32,069 nt of DNA from CAVSPO01 sp963730005 (GTDB taxonomy: Bacteria > Actinomycetota > Actinomycetes > Propionibacteriales > Propionibacteriaceae), in contig CAVSPO010000027.1 in the NCBI GenBank assembly GCA_963730005.1, forward strand, positions 1-32,069. Reading direction: 5' to 3'. Shown one piece after another: positions 9,380 to 18,641 of the stretch. Every line of letters begins with the position of its first letter. Position 1 is the first letter of the stretch. The notes under the pieces were generated by a model. It was not told where the DNA came from, searched no databases, and saw only the letters and a list, made by a program, of their open reading frames with translations. The position numbers and the translations under genes are program-made.

Positions 9380-11113
9380 ATGCTGCTGAAACTGATCAAG
9401 GACTACCTGTCGCCCTATCGTCGGACGCTGACGGGCGTCGTGGTGCTGCAGATCCTGGCCACCATGACCACCCTGTACCTGCCCAACCTGAACGCCCAGA
9501 TCATCGACAACGGGGTGGCCAAGGGCGACACCGGCTACATCTGGCAGCGTGGCGGGCTGATGCTGGCCGTCAGCCTGGTGCAGATCGGCTGCCAGATCTG
9601 GGCCGTCTACCTGGGCTCGAAGGCCGCCATGCAGTTCGGCCGTGACGTGCGCGGTGCCGTGTTCGGGCACGTGCTCGACTTCAGCAGCCGCGAAGTCAAC
9701 GCGATCGGAGCGGCCAGCCTGATCACCCGCAACACCAACGACGTGCAGCAGGTGCAGATGCTGGTGATGATGACCAGCAACCTGATCGTCGGTGCCCCCA
9801 TCATGATGGCCGGCGGCGTCTACATGGCACTGCGTCAGGATGTCGGGCTGAGCTGGCTGATCTTGGTCTGTGTGGCACTGCTGGGCGTGTTCATCATGTT
9901 CGTGATCAGCCGCATGCACCCCCTGTTCGGCATCAACCAGACCCGTCTGGACACCTTGAACCGGGTGCTGCGCGAGCAGATCTCGGGCATCCGGGTGATT
10001 CGGGCCTTCGTCCGCGAACCAACCGAACGGGAACGCTTCGCCCAGGCCAACGCCGACCTGCGCGACGTCGGCATCCGCATCGGCACCCTGTTCGCGATGC
10101 TGTTCCCGGCCGTCAACCTGATCATGAACGTCGGTAGCGTGGGCGTGATGTGGTTCGGCGGTCTGCGTGTCGACGGAGGCCACATGCAGGTTGGCCAGCT
10201 GATCGCGTTCCTCACCTATCTGATGCAGATCCTGATGAGCGTGATGATGGCCACCATGATGGGCATGATGGCACCGCGCGCAGCCGTCAGCGCCGAACGC
10301 ATCCTGGGCGTGCTCAACACCCCGTCCACGGTCACCCCCGCAGCGCACCCCGTCACCGACGTCACCGAAGCCGGCCATGTCCGGTTCGAGGATGTCGAGT
10401 TCAGCTACCCCGGTGCCGAGAGCCCCGTGCTGAGCGGCATCAATCTGGAGCTGACTCCTGGTACCACCACGGCGATCATCGGTTCCACCGGTTCCGGGAA
10501 GACCACCCTGGTGAACCTGATCCCGCGCCTGTACGACCCCACCGGGGGGCGGATCATGGTCGACGGTGTGGACAGCCGCGACCTCGACATGGATCTGCTG
10601 TGGAGCAGGATCGGGCTGGTGCCGCAGGCGCCCTACCTGTTCAGCGGCACCATTCGTTCCAACCTGCGCTACGGCAACCCTGACGCCACCGACGACCAGA
10701 TGTGGGAGGCGCTGGCTGCCGCCCAGGCCGCCGACTTCGTCAAGGCCATCGACGGCCAACTGGACGCACAGATCTCCCAGGGCGGCACCAACGTGTCCGG
10801 CGGCCAACGGCAGCGGCTCTCGATCGCCCGGGCGCTGATCAAGAAACCCGACATCTACGTTTTCGACGACGCCTTCAGCGCCCTCGACGTCACCACCGAC
10901 GCCCGGCTCCGCTCCGCACTGCACAAGGTGACCGGGCAGGCGGCGGTGCTGATGGTGGCCCAGCGGGTCAGCTCGATCCGCGAGGCCGACCAGATCATCG
11001 TGCTCGACTCCGGCGGCATCGTCGGACGTGGCACCCATCAGGAACTGTTGGCGACCTGCCCCACCTACCAGGAGATCGTCGACTCCCAGCTCACCGCGGA
11101 GGAAGCAGCATGA
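9380..11113 (+). CDS. heterodimeric ABC exporter, subunit with degenerate ATP site
   Basis: 577 residues: an exporter-type membrane domain of six helices (about 1-310) fused to a nucleotide-binding domain. Walker A is GSTGSGKT (368-375) and the signature is canonical (SGGQ, 473-476). The residue after the Walker B aspartate is Asp instead of the catalytic Glu (VFDD, D497), and the switch histidine is replaced by Gln (AQRVS, Q528). This is the pattern of the degenerate-site subunit in heterodimeric multidrug-type exporters such as TM287/288 or BmrCD. Substrate unknown. It lies between tetR and the partner gene, with a 4-base ATGA overlap to the partner. Confidence 0.93.
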   Translation: MLLKLIKDYLSPYRRTLTGVVVLQILATMTTLYLPNLNAQIIDNGVAKGDTGYIWQRGGLMLAVSLVQIGCQIWAVYLGSKAAMQFGRDVRGAVFGHVLDFSSREVNAIGAASLITRNTNDVQQVQMLVMMTSNLIVGAPIMMAGGVYMALRQDVGLSWLILVCVALLGVFIMFVISRMHPLFGINQTRLDTLNRVLREQISGIRVIRAFVREPTERERFAQANADLRDVGIRIGTLFAMLFPAVNLIMNVGSVGVMWFGGLRVDGGHMQVGQLIAFLTYLMQILMSVMMATMMGMMAPRAAVSAERILGVLNTPSTVTPAAHPVTDVTEAGHVRFEDVEFSYPGAESPVLSGINLELTPGTTTAIIGSTGSGKTTLVNLIPRLYDPTGGRIMVDGVDSRDLDMDLLWSRIGLVPQAPYLFSGTIRSNLRYGNPDATDDQMWEALAAAQAADFVKAIDGQLDAQISQGGTNVSGGQRQRLSIARALIKKPDIYVFDDAFSALDVTTDARLRSALHKVTGQAAVLMVAQRVSSIREADQIIVLDSGGIVGRGTHQELLATCPTYQEIVDSQLTAEEAA

Positions 11114-13137
11114 GCAACGACCAGACACCCGCGGCCACGCCTGCCACCGAGACCGCTCGCGAACACGAACGCACCGTCGCCGTCGGCCCCACGCAAGGCA
11201 AGGTGACCAAAGCCAACGTCCGCCCCAAGGACGCCCCCCAGATGGTGCACGGCCCGGGCCCGCGCGTGGTCGAGAAGGCTGTCAGCTTCGGCCCGAGCCT
11301 CAAACGGCTGCTGGGCGAGCTGCGTCCGGAGCGCGCCAAGCTGATCTTCGTGGTGGCGATGGGCGCGCTGAGCGTGCTGTTCAACGTCGTGAACCCGAAG
11401 ATCCTGGGCTGGTCCACCGACATCATCTTCGCCGGTGTGATCGGCAGGCAGTTGCCCGCCGGCGCCAGCAAGGCCCAGGTCATCGAGCAGCTGCGCCAGA
11501 GCGGGCAGGACACCTTCGCCGACATGCTGTCGAAGATGGACGTGGTGCCGGGCCAGGGTGTCGATTTCGCCCGGCTCGGCCAGGTGCTGCTGTTCGCCCT
11601 GGTTCTCTACGTCGCCGCATCAGCGCTGATGTTCCTGCAGAGCTACCTGCTCAACCGGATCGTGCAGCGCTCCGTGTACGGGTTGCGCGACCAGGTCAGC
11701 GCCAAGATCGACCGGCTGCCGTTGAGCTACTTCGACAAGCAGCCCCGCGGCGAACTGCTCAGCCGCGTCACCAACGACGTCGACAACATCCAGCAGACCC
11801 TGCAGCAGACCCTCAGCCAGCTGCTCAACTCCGTGCTGACGATCATCGGGGTGGCGATCATGATGTTCTGGGTCAGCCCGCTGCTGGCCGTCATCTCGAT
11901 GCTGATCATCCCGGTGTCAGGCGTGGTGTCCGCGATGATCGGCAAACGCGCCCAGACCCGATTCAAGGCCATGTGGGCCGAGACCGGCAAGCTCAACGCC
12001 CAGGTCGAGGAGTCCTACACCGGGCACGCCCTGGTGAAGGTGTTCGGACGCAAGAACGAGGTGCAGGCCGACTTCGACGCCACCAACCAGCGGCTCTACG
12101 AGGCCAGCTTCAGCGCCCAGTTCATCTCGGCGACCATCATGCCGGTGAACAACTTCATCGGGAACCTCAGCTACCTGGTGATCGCGGTGCTCGGTGGCCT
12201 GCGGGTGGCCAGCGGCCAGATGGCGCTGGGCGACGTCCAGGCCTTCATCCAGTACTCCCGGATGTTCACCCAGCCGATCAGCCAGGTGGCCTCCATGAGC
12301 AACCTGCTGCAGTCGGGCGTCGCGTCGGCGGAACGGGTGTACGAGGTGCTGGACGCGGACGAGCGCACCCCTGACGGCACCGGTTTGCTGCCCGAGCCGT
12401 TGCGGGGCCGGGTCGAGTTCCGCAACGTCGACTTCAGCTACACGCCCGAGCAGCACCTGATCGAGAACCTGGACCTGGTGGCCGAGCCCGGCCAGACGGT
12501 GGCGATCGTCGGGCCGACCGGCGCGGGCAAGACCACCCTGGTCAACCTGCTGGAGCGCTTCTACGAGATCCAGGGCGGCCAGATCCTGATCGACGGGGTC
12601 GACATCACCACCGTTCCGAGAGCTGAACTGCGTAGCCAGCTCGGCATGGTGCTGCAGGATTCGTGGCTGTTCGGGGGCACCATCCGCGACAACATCGCCT
12701 ATGGCAAGCCCGGCGCCACGCAGGAGGAGATCATGGCGGCGGCCACCGCTGCCTACGTGGACCGTTTCGTGCACACCCTGCCCGACGGTTACGACACGGT
12801 GATCGACCAGGACGCCACGAACGTTTCCGCCGGCGAGAAGCAGCTGCTCACGATTGCCCGGGCGTTCATCGCCGAACCGAACGTGTTGATCCTGGACGAG
12901 GCAACCAGCTCGGTGGACACCCGCACCGAGGTGCTGGTGCAGCGGGCGATGGCCAAGCTGCGACAGAACCGCACCAGTTTCGTGATCGCGCACCGGTTGA
13001 GCACCATCCGCGACGCCGACCTGATTCTGGTGATGCAGCAGGGCGCGATCGTCGAGCAGGGCACCCACGAGCAGCTGATCGCGGCTCGCGGGGCCTACTA
13101 CGACCTGTACGAGAGCCAGTTCGCCGACCTGGACTGA
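11110..13137 (+). CDS. heterodimeric ABC exporter, catalytic subunit
   Basis: 675 residues. The start at ATG 11110 overlaps the previous stop (ATGA); the frame is open further upstream but that lies inside the partner gene. A ~55-residue polar N-terminal extension precedes the six-helix membrane domain, which also has a long first extracytoplasmic loop (about residues 115-155). The nucleotide-binding domain has Walker A GPTGAGKT (from 468), a non-canonical signature SAGEKQ (573-578), Walker B with catalytic Glu (LILDE, E597) and switch His (AHRLS, H628). The catalytic residues lost in the partner are present here, and the altered signature here faces the partner's degenerate site, so the two proteins should form one asymmetric exporter. 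Confidence 0.93.
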   Translation: MSNDQTPAATPATETAREHERTVAVGPTQGKVTKANVRPKDAPQMVHGPGPRVVEKAVSFGPSLKRLLGELRPERAKLIFVVAMGALSVLFNVVNPKILGWSTDIIFAGVIGRQLPAGASKAQVIEQLRQSGQDTFADMLSKMDVVPGQGVDFARLGQVLLFALVLYVAASALMFLQSYLLNRIVQRSVYGLRDQVSAKIDRLPLSYFDKQPRGELLSRVTNDVDNIQQTLQQTLSQLLNSVLTIIGVAIMMFWVSPLLAVISMLIIPVSGVVSAMIGKRAQTRFKAMWAETGKLNAQVEESYTGHALVKVFGRKNEVQADFDATNQRLYEASFSAQFISATIMPVNNFIGNLSYLVIAVLGGLRVASGQMALGDVQAFIQYSRMFTQPISQVASMSNLLQSGVASAERVYEVLDADERTPDGTGLLPEPLRGRVEFRNVDFSYTPEQHLIENLDLVAEPGQTVAIVGPTGAGKTTLVNLLERFYEIQGGQILIDGVDITTVPRAELRSQLGMVLQDSWLFGGTIRDNIAYGKPGATQEEIMAAATAAYVDRFVHTLPDGYDTVIDQDATNVSAGEKQLLTIARAFIAEPNVLILDEATSSVDTRTEVLVQRAMAKLRQNRTSFVIAHRLSTIRDADLILVMQQGAIVEQGTHEQLIAARGAYYDLYESQFADLD

Positions 13138-13160
13138 GCTGGGCTGGGTGACTGCCCCAT

Positions 13161-14111
13161 TCACCGCAGGGGGTCGTGAGTGGTTCGGCGACCCGACGCC
13201 GAACCGCGCCCGTAGTCCATCTTGAACCACCGGGCGACGAAGGCATCGATGATCCACTCGGGCAGTCGGGCCTCGACCTTCGACAGGAATGGGGTCCTCG
13301 AGATCAGGTACCGGGGCCGCGGGCGGCGCGCCGTCAGGGCGTCCGCGACGATCCGGGCGGCGTCGTCCGCGGGCATCCCCTGGTTTCCCGGCTCGACGAA
13401 GTTCTTCTCGAACAACTGCAGGCTGTCGCGGTACTTGTCGGAGACGAACGAGAAGTCCTGTGTCTTTGACTTGTCCCAGATCGGGGTCGCGACCGCGGCT
13501 GGTTCCACCAGGATCGTCCGGACCCCGAACGGGTTGAGTTCGCGCCGCAGCGAGTCACAGAAACCCTCCAGGGCGAACTTGCTCGACGCGTAGGGAGACA
13601 GGAAGGGCAGCGCCACCCGCCCGGCCATCGACCCGATGACGACGATCCGGCCGCGGCTTGCCACCAGTTCGGGGATGAATGCCTGAGCTATCCGCACCGC
13701 GCCGAAGAAGTTGATCTCGAACACCTCGCGGAACAGCGACATCGGCAGGTCCTCGACCGGCCCGCCGAGGGCCACGCCGGCATTGTCGACGACGGCCGCC
13801 AAGGAATGACCGGAAGCGCACAGCCCCTTGACGAAAGCGATGAATGCCTCGACATCCGCCGGCACGCGCAGATCCATCCGGCACGCGTGGACCCCCGACA
13901 CTCCTTCGAACGGATTCGACGTCAAGTAGGAGACCGCCACCACGTAGCCGCGCCGGTGCAACAACTCAGCCAGGCTCAATCCGATCCCGGAGTCGCAGCC
14001 GGTGACCACCACCAGAGCGCCCCGACCCTGCTCCGCAGCGCTCGCCCCGCCCGACACCCGAACACGACGCCCCCTGCCTGACCCCATGCCCGTGCCCATG
14101 CCCGTGCCCAT
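13161..14111 (-). CDS. short-chain dehydrogenase/reductase (SDR)
   Basis: 316 residues, classical SDR. NAD(P)-binding motif TGCDSGIG (37-44), NAG motif (110-112), catalytic S161, Y174 and K178 (YASSK). The TGCDSGIG variant, the RxxLVEPAAVATPI-like stretch after the active site and the C-terminal extension resemble retinol/11-beta-hydroxysteroid-type SDRs, but the substrate cannot be told. The first ~12 residues (MGTGMGTGMGSG) come from a 12-bp tandem repeat that offers three in-frame ATGs (14111, 14099, 14087); the true start is uncertain and no strong ribosome binding site is visible. The gene converges with the ABC exporter operon, with 23 bases between. Confidence 0.88.
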   Translation of the reverse strand: MGTGMGTGMGSGRGRRVRVSGGASAAEQGRGALVVVTGCDSGIGLSLAELLHRRGYVVAVSYLTSNPFEGVSGVHACRMDLRVPADVEAFIAFVKGLCASGHSLAAVVDNAGVALGGPVEDLPMSLFREVFEINFFGAVRIAQAFIPELVASRGRIVVIGSMAGRVALPFLSPYASSKFALEGFCDSLRRELNPFGVRTILVEPAAVATPIWDKSKTQDFSFVSDKYRDSLQLFEKNFVEPGNQGMPADDAARIVADALTARRPRPRYLISRTPFLSKVEARLPEWIIDAFVARWFKMDYGRGSASGRRTTHDPLR

Positions 14112-14112
14112 G
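14085..14112 (-). repeat. 12-bp tandem repeat carrying alternative start codons
   Basis: CATGCCCGTGCC occurs at 14085-14096 and 14097-14108, followed by a further CATG (14109-14112). On the minus strand each unit supplies an in-frame ATG for the SDR gene, so changes in copy number would change the number of start codons without changing frame. Confidence 0.85.
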
Positions 14113-14190
14113 ACCTGAGGCTAGACCACGAGGATCCCGTCGCGGCCTGCCATTCTGTTCGTCACAGGATTCCACCGGGAACCGCAGCAG

Positions 14191-14220
14191 TTCCTCTGGT
14201 TCCTCTGGTTCCTCTGGTTC
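14191..14220 (+). repeat. 9-bp tandem repeat upstream of cydA
   Basis: TTCCTCTGG is repeated three times (14191-14217) and followed by a partial unit (TTC). It lies in the 225-base gap between the divergent SDR gene and cydA. No coding or regulatory role is evident, but its place in the cydA leader or promoter region makes copy-number effects possible. Confidence 0.85.
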
Positions 14221-14336
14221 GGAATCGGCACGGCAAGAAAGTACACCCTTTAACGATTCCAACATTGGGACGGCAACCTGGACCATTCCATGGCCTACCT
14301 GCTGCGCGACGACAAGCCTCGCGATACCGTCGCGCC

Positions 14337-15839
14337 ATGGACGCAGCAACCCTTTCGAGGTGGCAGTTCGGCATCACGACTGTTTACCACTTCTTCTTCG
14401 TGCCAATCACGATCGGCCTGACCTGGCTGATCTGCATCCTTCAGACCAAGTGGGTCCGAACCGGTGACGAGAATTGGCTCCGGCTCACCAAGTTCTTCGG
14501 GAAGCTCTTCCTGATCAACTTCGCGGCCGGTGTCGTGACCGGCATCGTGCAGGAGTTCCAGTTCGGCATGAACTGGTCGGAATACTCCCGGTTCGTCGGC
14601 GACATCTTCGGCGTCCCGCTGGCACTTGAGGCCCTGATCGCCTTTTTCGCCGAGTCGACGTTCATCGGGCTGTGGATCTTCGGCTGGGACCGTCTGTCGA
14701 AGAAGCTGCACCTGGCCACCGCTTATCTGGTTGCGCTCTCCAGCACCTTGTCGGCCCTGTTCATCCTGGCCGCCAACGCCTGGATGCAGAACCCGGTGGG
14801 CGCCATCTACCGCAATGGGCGTGCCGAGCTCGACAGCTTGGGTTCGATCTTCCTCAACCCCTTCTTCCTGTCCGCCTTCCCGCACCAGATCGCCGCGTCC
14901 CTGATGGTCGCCGGCGGGCTGATGGCCGGCATCGGCGGCTGGTGGCTGGCCAAGAACCGCAAGGCCCGCGTCGAGTCCGAGACCGGTATCGAGACACCGG
15001 CCCAGCGGGACGAGAAGCGCGCCTGGAAGTCGTCCATCCGGCTCGGGGCGTGGGCCTTGATCATCGGCGCCCTCGGGGTCAGCATCACCGGCCACGCCCA
15101 GGCTCAAGAGGAAACCAGACGCCAACCAGCCAAACTGGCCGCATCCGAAGGGCTGTTCGATTCCACGACCCAAGCACCGTTCAGCGTCGTGGCGATCTTC
15201 ACCGCCGACGGCACGCAGGAGGTCTGGAGCTTCCAGGTGCCCTACCTGCTGAGCATCCTGGCCTACAACGACCCCAATGCGAAGGTGCTGGGCATGAATG
15301 ACATCCGCGCCGACTTCCGGCGGCAGGGTTTCACCGCGGACGACGGTACGCGCAATGCCCTGCAGGAGGCCTACCAGGTGCACGTCGACAACGCGAACCT
15401 CAACCCGATCCCCAACGTGTGGGTCAGCTACTACTCGTTCCGGTTGATGATCGGGCTCGGCATGCTGGGAGCTGGAATCGGCGCACTGCTGCTGTTCTCG
15501 ATTCGGGGCGACAACGTGCCTGCGCCGACCAAGGCGTGGGACATCTGTTTCAAGGCGCTGCCGTTCCTGCCACTGTTCGGCAACTCGTTCGGCTGGATCC
15601 TCACCGAGATGGGCCGCCAGCCGTGGATCGTCTACGGCGTGCTGCCCACCTACTCGGCGAACTCCCCGTCCGTGTCCTCGGGGCAGGTGCTGTTCACCAT
15701 GGTCGGCTTCACGCTGATCTACGGCGTCATCGCGGTGGTGGTTCTCAAGCTGTTCACCACCTACATCGCCAAGGGGCTCCCGGCGGTCACTGCACCTGAC
15801 CAGCTGGAAGCCAACGAGCCCCTGCACTTCGCCTACTGA
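14337..15839 (+). CDS. cydA: cytochrome bd ubiquinol/menaquinol oxidase subunit I
   Basis: 500 residues, integral membrane. Haem ligands expected in the family are in place: H18, H183 and M371, with acidic E98 and E106 in the proton/haem region and the invariant GRQPW (426-430). The Q-loop keeps QPAKLAASEG (K266, E271), which contributes to quinol binding, and is of the short type. CydA oxidises quinol and reduces oxygen to water at high affinity without pumping protons. ATG 14337 is chosen because the family begins MDAxxLSRWQF; the open frame continues 24 codons upstream without homology. First gene of cydABDC, 16 bases before cydB. Confidence 0.96.
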   Translation: MDAATLSRWQFGITTVYHFFFVPITIGLTWLICILQTKWVRTGDENWLRLTKFFGKLFLINFAAGVVTGIVQEFQFGMNWSEYSRFVGDIFGVPLALEALIAFFAESTFIGLWIFGWDRLSKKLHLATAYLVALSSTLSALFILAANAWMQNPVGAIYRNGRAELDSLGSIFLNPFFLSAFPHQIAASLMVAGGLMAGIGGWWLAKNRKARVESETGIETPAQRDEKRAWKSSIRLGAWALIIGALGVSITGHAQAQEETRRQPAKLAASEGLFDSTTQAPFSVVAIFTADGTQEVWSFQVPYLLSILAYNDPNAKVLGMNDIRADFRRQGFTADDGTRNALQEAYQVHVDNANLNPIPNVWVSYYSFRLMIGLGMLGAGIGALLLFSIRGDNVPAPTKAWDICFKALPFLPLFGNSFGWILTEMGRQPWIVYGVLPTYSANSPSVSSGQVLFTMVGFTLIYGVIAVVVLKLFTTYIAKGLPAVTAPDQLEANEPLHFAY

Positions 15840-15855
15840 GAACGGGAACTGAACA

Positions 15856-16974
15856 ATGCTGACACTGATGCAAGCGCAGCCGACAGCCCTGCAGATCCTG
15901 TGGTTCATCCTGATCGCAGTGCTGTGGATCGGCTTCTTCGTCCTCGAGGGCTTCGACTTCGGAACCTCGATGCTCTACCCCATCATCGGCCGCAAGGACG
16001 CCAAGGAACGCCGCGTGATGGTGAACGCCATCGGCCCCCACTGGGACGGCAACGAGGTGTGGCTGTTGACCGCCGGTGGCGCCACGTTCGCGGCCTTCCC
16101 CGGCTGGTACGCCACGATGTTCAGCGGCTTGTACACCGCGCTGTTCCTGGTGCTGTTCGGCCTGATCATCCGCGGTGTCTCGTTCGAGTACCGCAGCCTG
16201 ATGCCGGACGACCGGTGGCGCGACACGTTCGACCTGTGTGCCACCCTGGGGTCCTTCATAGTGACCCTGGTGCTGGGGGTCGCCTTCGCGAACTTCGTCA
16301 AGGGGCTGCCGGTCGGCTCCGACCTGCTGATGACCACCGGCCTGTGGGGCCTGTTCACCCCGTTCACCCTGCTCGGTGGGGCGATGCTGGTGGCGCTCTT
16401 CCTGCACCACGGCGCCAACTTCCTGTCGCTGAAAACTGCCGGCGCCATCCAGCAGAAGGCCCGCAGCTGGTCGTTCAACGGCGGCCTGGTGGCCCTGCTG
16501 CTGGTCGCGGCCTTCGTGATCTGGCAGAACACGGTCTACCCCGCGTCCGCGAACAGCTGGCTGCCCAGCTGGGGTGGCCCCGCTGCCTGGGCGGCCGGGA
16601 TTGTGGCGGTGCTGGCGGTGGCCGTCAGCGTGTTCGCGGGCAAGGCACACCGCGACGGCATCGCCTTCCTCGGTACCGCAGTGGCGATCCTGACGTTGTT
16701 CGTCGGCATCTTCCTCCGGATCTTCGGCACCCTGGGCTTCATCTCCACCGACCCGGCCAATCCGCTGGACATCACGACGGCTTCCAGCTCCGCCATGACG
16801 CTCGGCCTGATGCGCATCTTCGCGTTCATCATGGTGCCGATCGTGCTGGCCTACACGGCTTGGGCCTACTGGGTGTTCCGGAAGCGCCTCACGGTCGAGA
16901 ACATGCCACACACCCACGGCTACCCCAGCCCGTCCGGTGCGGTCGAAGCGCCGGCCCGGGCGGCTGCGGAGTAA
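15856..16974 (+). CDS. cydB: cytochrome bd oxidase subunit II
   Basis: 372 residues, about nine membrane helices. Family hallmarks are WFILIAVLWIGFFVLEGFDFG at the N-terminus and GPHWDGNEVWLLTAGGATFAAFP after the first loop. CydB is the structural partner of CydA in the bd oxidase. The C-terminal tail after the last helix is short and cytoplasmic. The gene follows cydA by 16 bases and is followed by cydD after three bases, indicating one transcript. Confidence 0.96.
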   Translation: MLTLMQAQPTALQILWFILIAVLWIGFFVLEGFDFGTSMLYPIIGRKDAKERRVMVNAIGPHWDGNEVWLLTAGGATFAAFPGWYATMFSGLYTALFLVLFGLIIRGVSFEYRSLMPDDRWRDTFDLCATLGSFIVTLVLGVAFANFVKGLPVGSDLLMTTGLWGLFTPFTLLGGAMLVALFLHHGANFLSLKTAGAIQQKARSWSFNGGLVALLLVAAFVIWQNTVYPASANSWLPSWGGPAAWAAGIVAVLAVAVSVFAGKAHRDGIAFLGTAVAILTLFVGIFLRIFGTLGFISTDPANPLDITTASSSAMTLGLMRIFAFIMVPIVLAYTAWAYWVFRKRLTVENMPHTHGYPSPSGAVEAPARAAAE

Positions 16975-16977
16975 CCG

Positions 16978-18641
16978 TTGCGTCCACTTGATCCGCGTCT
17001 GCTGCACAGAGCCACGGCGGCCAGGTTCTTCCTGGTCGCCGTGGCTGTCGTCGGCTTGGCGACCGCGCTGCTGGTGCTGGCCCAGGCCTGGTTCCTGTCG
17101 CAAGCGGTGGCCTCCGTCTTCGACACCCACGCCACCGCGCTCGCCAGAAGTTCGGTGCCCGTGCTGTTGGCCATCTTCGCTGCCCGTGGCCTGCTCAGCT
17201 GGGCCAACAGCGTGCTCGCCCAGCGGGCGTCCGCGCAGGTCAAGTCGCAGCTGCGCACCGACGTTGCTGCCGCCCGACTGGCCCGTCCCGGTGACACCAG
17301 CGTCACCTCGACCTCGGTGTCCACCCTGGTCAGCACCGAGCTCGACGCCCTGGACGGCTACTTCGCCAAGTACCTGCCGCAACTGGTGCTGGCCGTCGTG
17401 GTGCCGGTGGTGATGATCGTCGCAATCGCCCTGCAGGACTGGCCCAGCGCCCTGATCATCCTCGCCACCATCCCGTTGATCCCGGTGTTCATGATCCTGA
17501 TCGGCTGGACCACCAAGGAGCAGGTGGCCCGGCGTTTCCGGGTGCAGAACCGGCTGGCCAACCACTTCGCCGACCTGGTCGCGGGGCTGCCCACCCTGCA
17601 GGTGTTCGGACGCGCTCGCGGCCAGCTGAAGGGCCTGGCCGCCACCGAGGACGCCAGCCGCACCCAGACCATGGCGACCCTGCGGATCGCCTTCCTGTCC
17701 GCCGGGGTGCTCGAGATGGCCGCCACACTGTCGGTGGCCATCGTGGCCGTCACCCTGGGGTTCCGGGTGATCGACGGCGGCATGGACCTGGCCACCAGCC
17801 TGTTCGTGCTGATGCTGGCCCCCGAGGCCTACCTGCCGATCCGGCAGGTAGGGGTGCACTTCCACGACTCGGCGAACGGGCAGGCAGCTGCCGACGCCGC
17901 TCTCGCCGTGATCGAGGATGCCGACGCCCATGCCGGCACTGGCACCGGCACCCCGGCGAGTGGGCCGGACGTCGGCGCTGCTGCTGGACGACGTGTCGTT
18001 CAGCTATCCCGGCGCCGACCTGCCGGCGCTCAGCCACCTCAGCGTCCGGGTCACCCCGGGCCGGGTCGTGGCCCTGGCCGGCCCCTCCGGCGGCGGCAAG
18101 TCGACGGCCCTGCAGCTGGCGATGGGTTTCCTGACACCGACCCGAGGGCCGGGTCCTGGTGGGCCCGGACGACCTGGCCACCCTGGACCACACCGCCTGG
18201 CGCCGTCAGCTGGCGTGGGTGGGTCAGGATCCCGGCATGGTGCGTGGCACCATCGCCGACAACGTGCTGCTGGGCCACCCGTCGGCGTCCGCCGCCCAGG
18301 TGCGTTCCGCCCTGGACCGCGTCGGGGGCACCCTGCTGGCAGCCGACCGTCCGGTGGGCGACGACGGCGAGGGACTGTCCGCGGGTGAGCGCCGACGCGT
18401 CGCGATGGCTCGCGCCCTGCTGCGGATCGAGCTGGGCGGTGCCCGGCTGCTGGTGGCCGACGAGCCAACCGCCGGCCTTGACCTGGCGACGGAGGCCCAG
18501 GCAATCGAGACGGTGCGCGCCACCGGCGCGGCGGCCCTGATCGTCAGCCATCGTCCGGCGGTGCTGGCCATGGCGGACGAGGTCATCACGGTTGCGGTGC
18601 CGGCTGGAGTCGTCCCCGCCGACAAGGAGGCAGACCGATGA
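16978..18641 (+). pseudogene. cydD: thiol reductant ABC exporter subunit CydD, two frame breaks
   Basis: Starts at TTG 16978 with GGAG (16968-16971) six bases upstream and the usual MRPLDPRLL beginning. The membrane domain is intact (about residues 1-310). The frame is lost at GGG 17962-17964: deleting one G restores PASGRTSALLLDDVSFSYP. It is lost again at GGG 18146-18148: deleting one G restores FLTPTRGRVLVGPDDLATLD. With both corrections the protein is 553 residues with Walker A GPSGGGKS, signature LSAGERRR, Walker B LLVADEP and switch VSHRP. CydDC exports cysteine/glutathione-type thiols needed for bd oxidase assembly. The reading resumes cleanly and overlaps cydC by ATGA, so sequence error is likelier than decay. 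Confidence 0.88.

Noticed and set aside
15787..17931. A 714-codon minus-strand frame across cydB and cydD
   Set aside because: Composition rich in His/Gln/Arg/Gly, typical of antisense to membrane-protein genes; no family resemblance.
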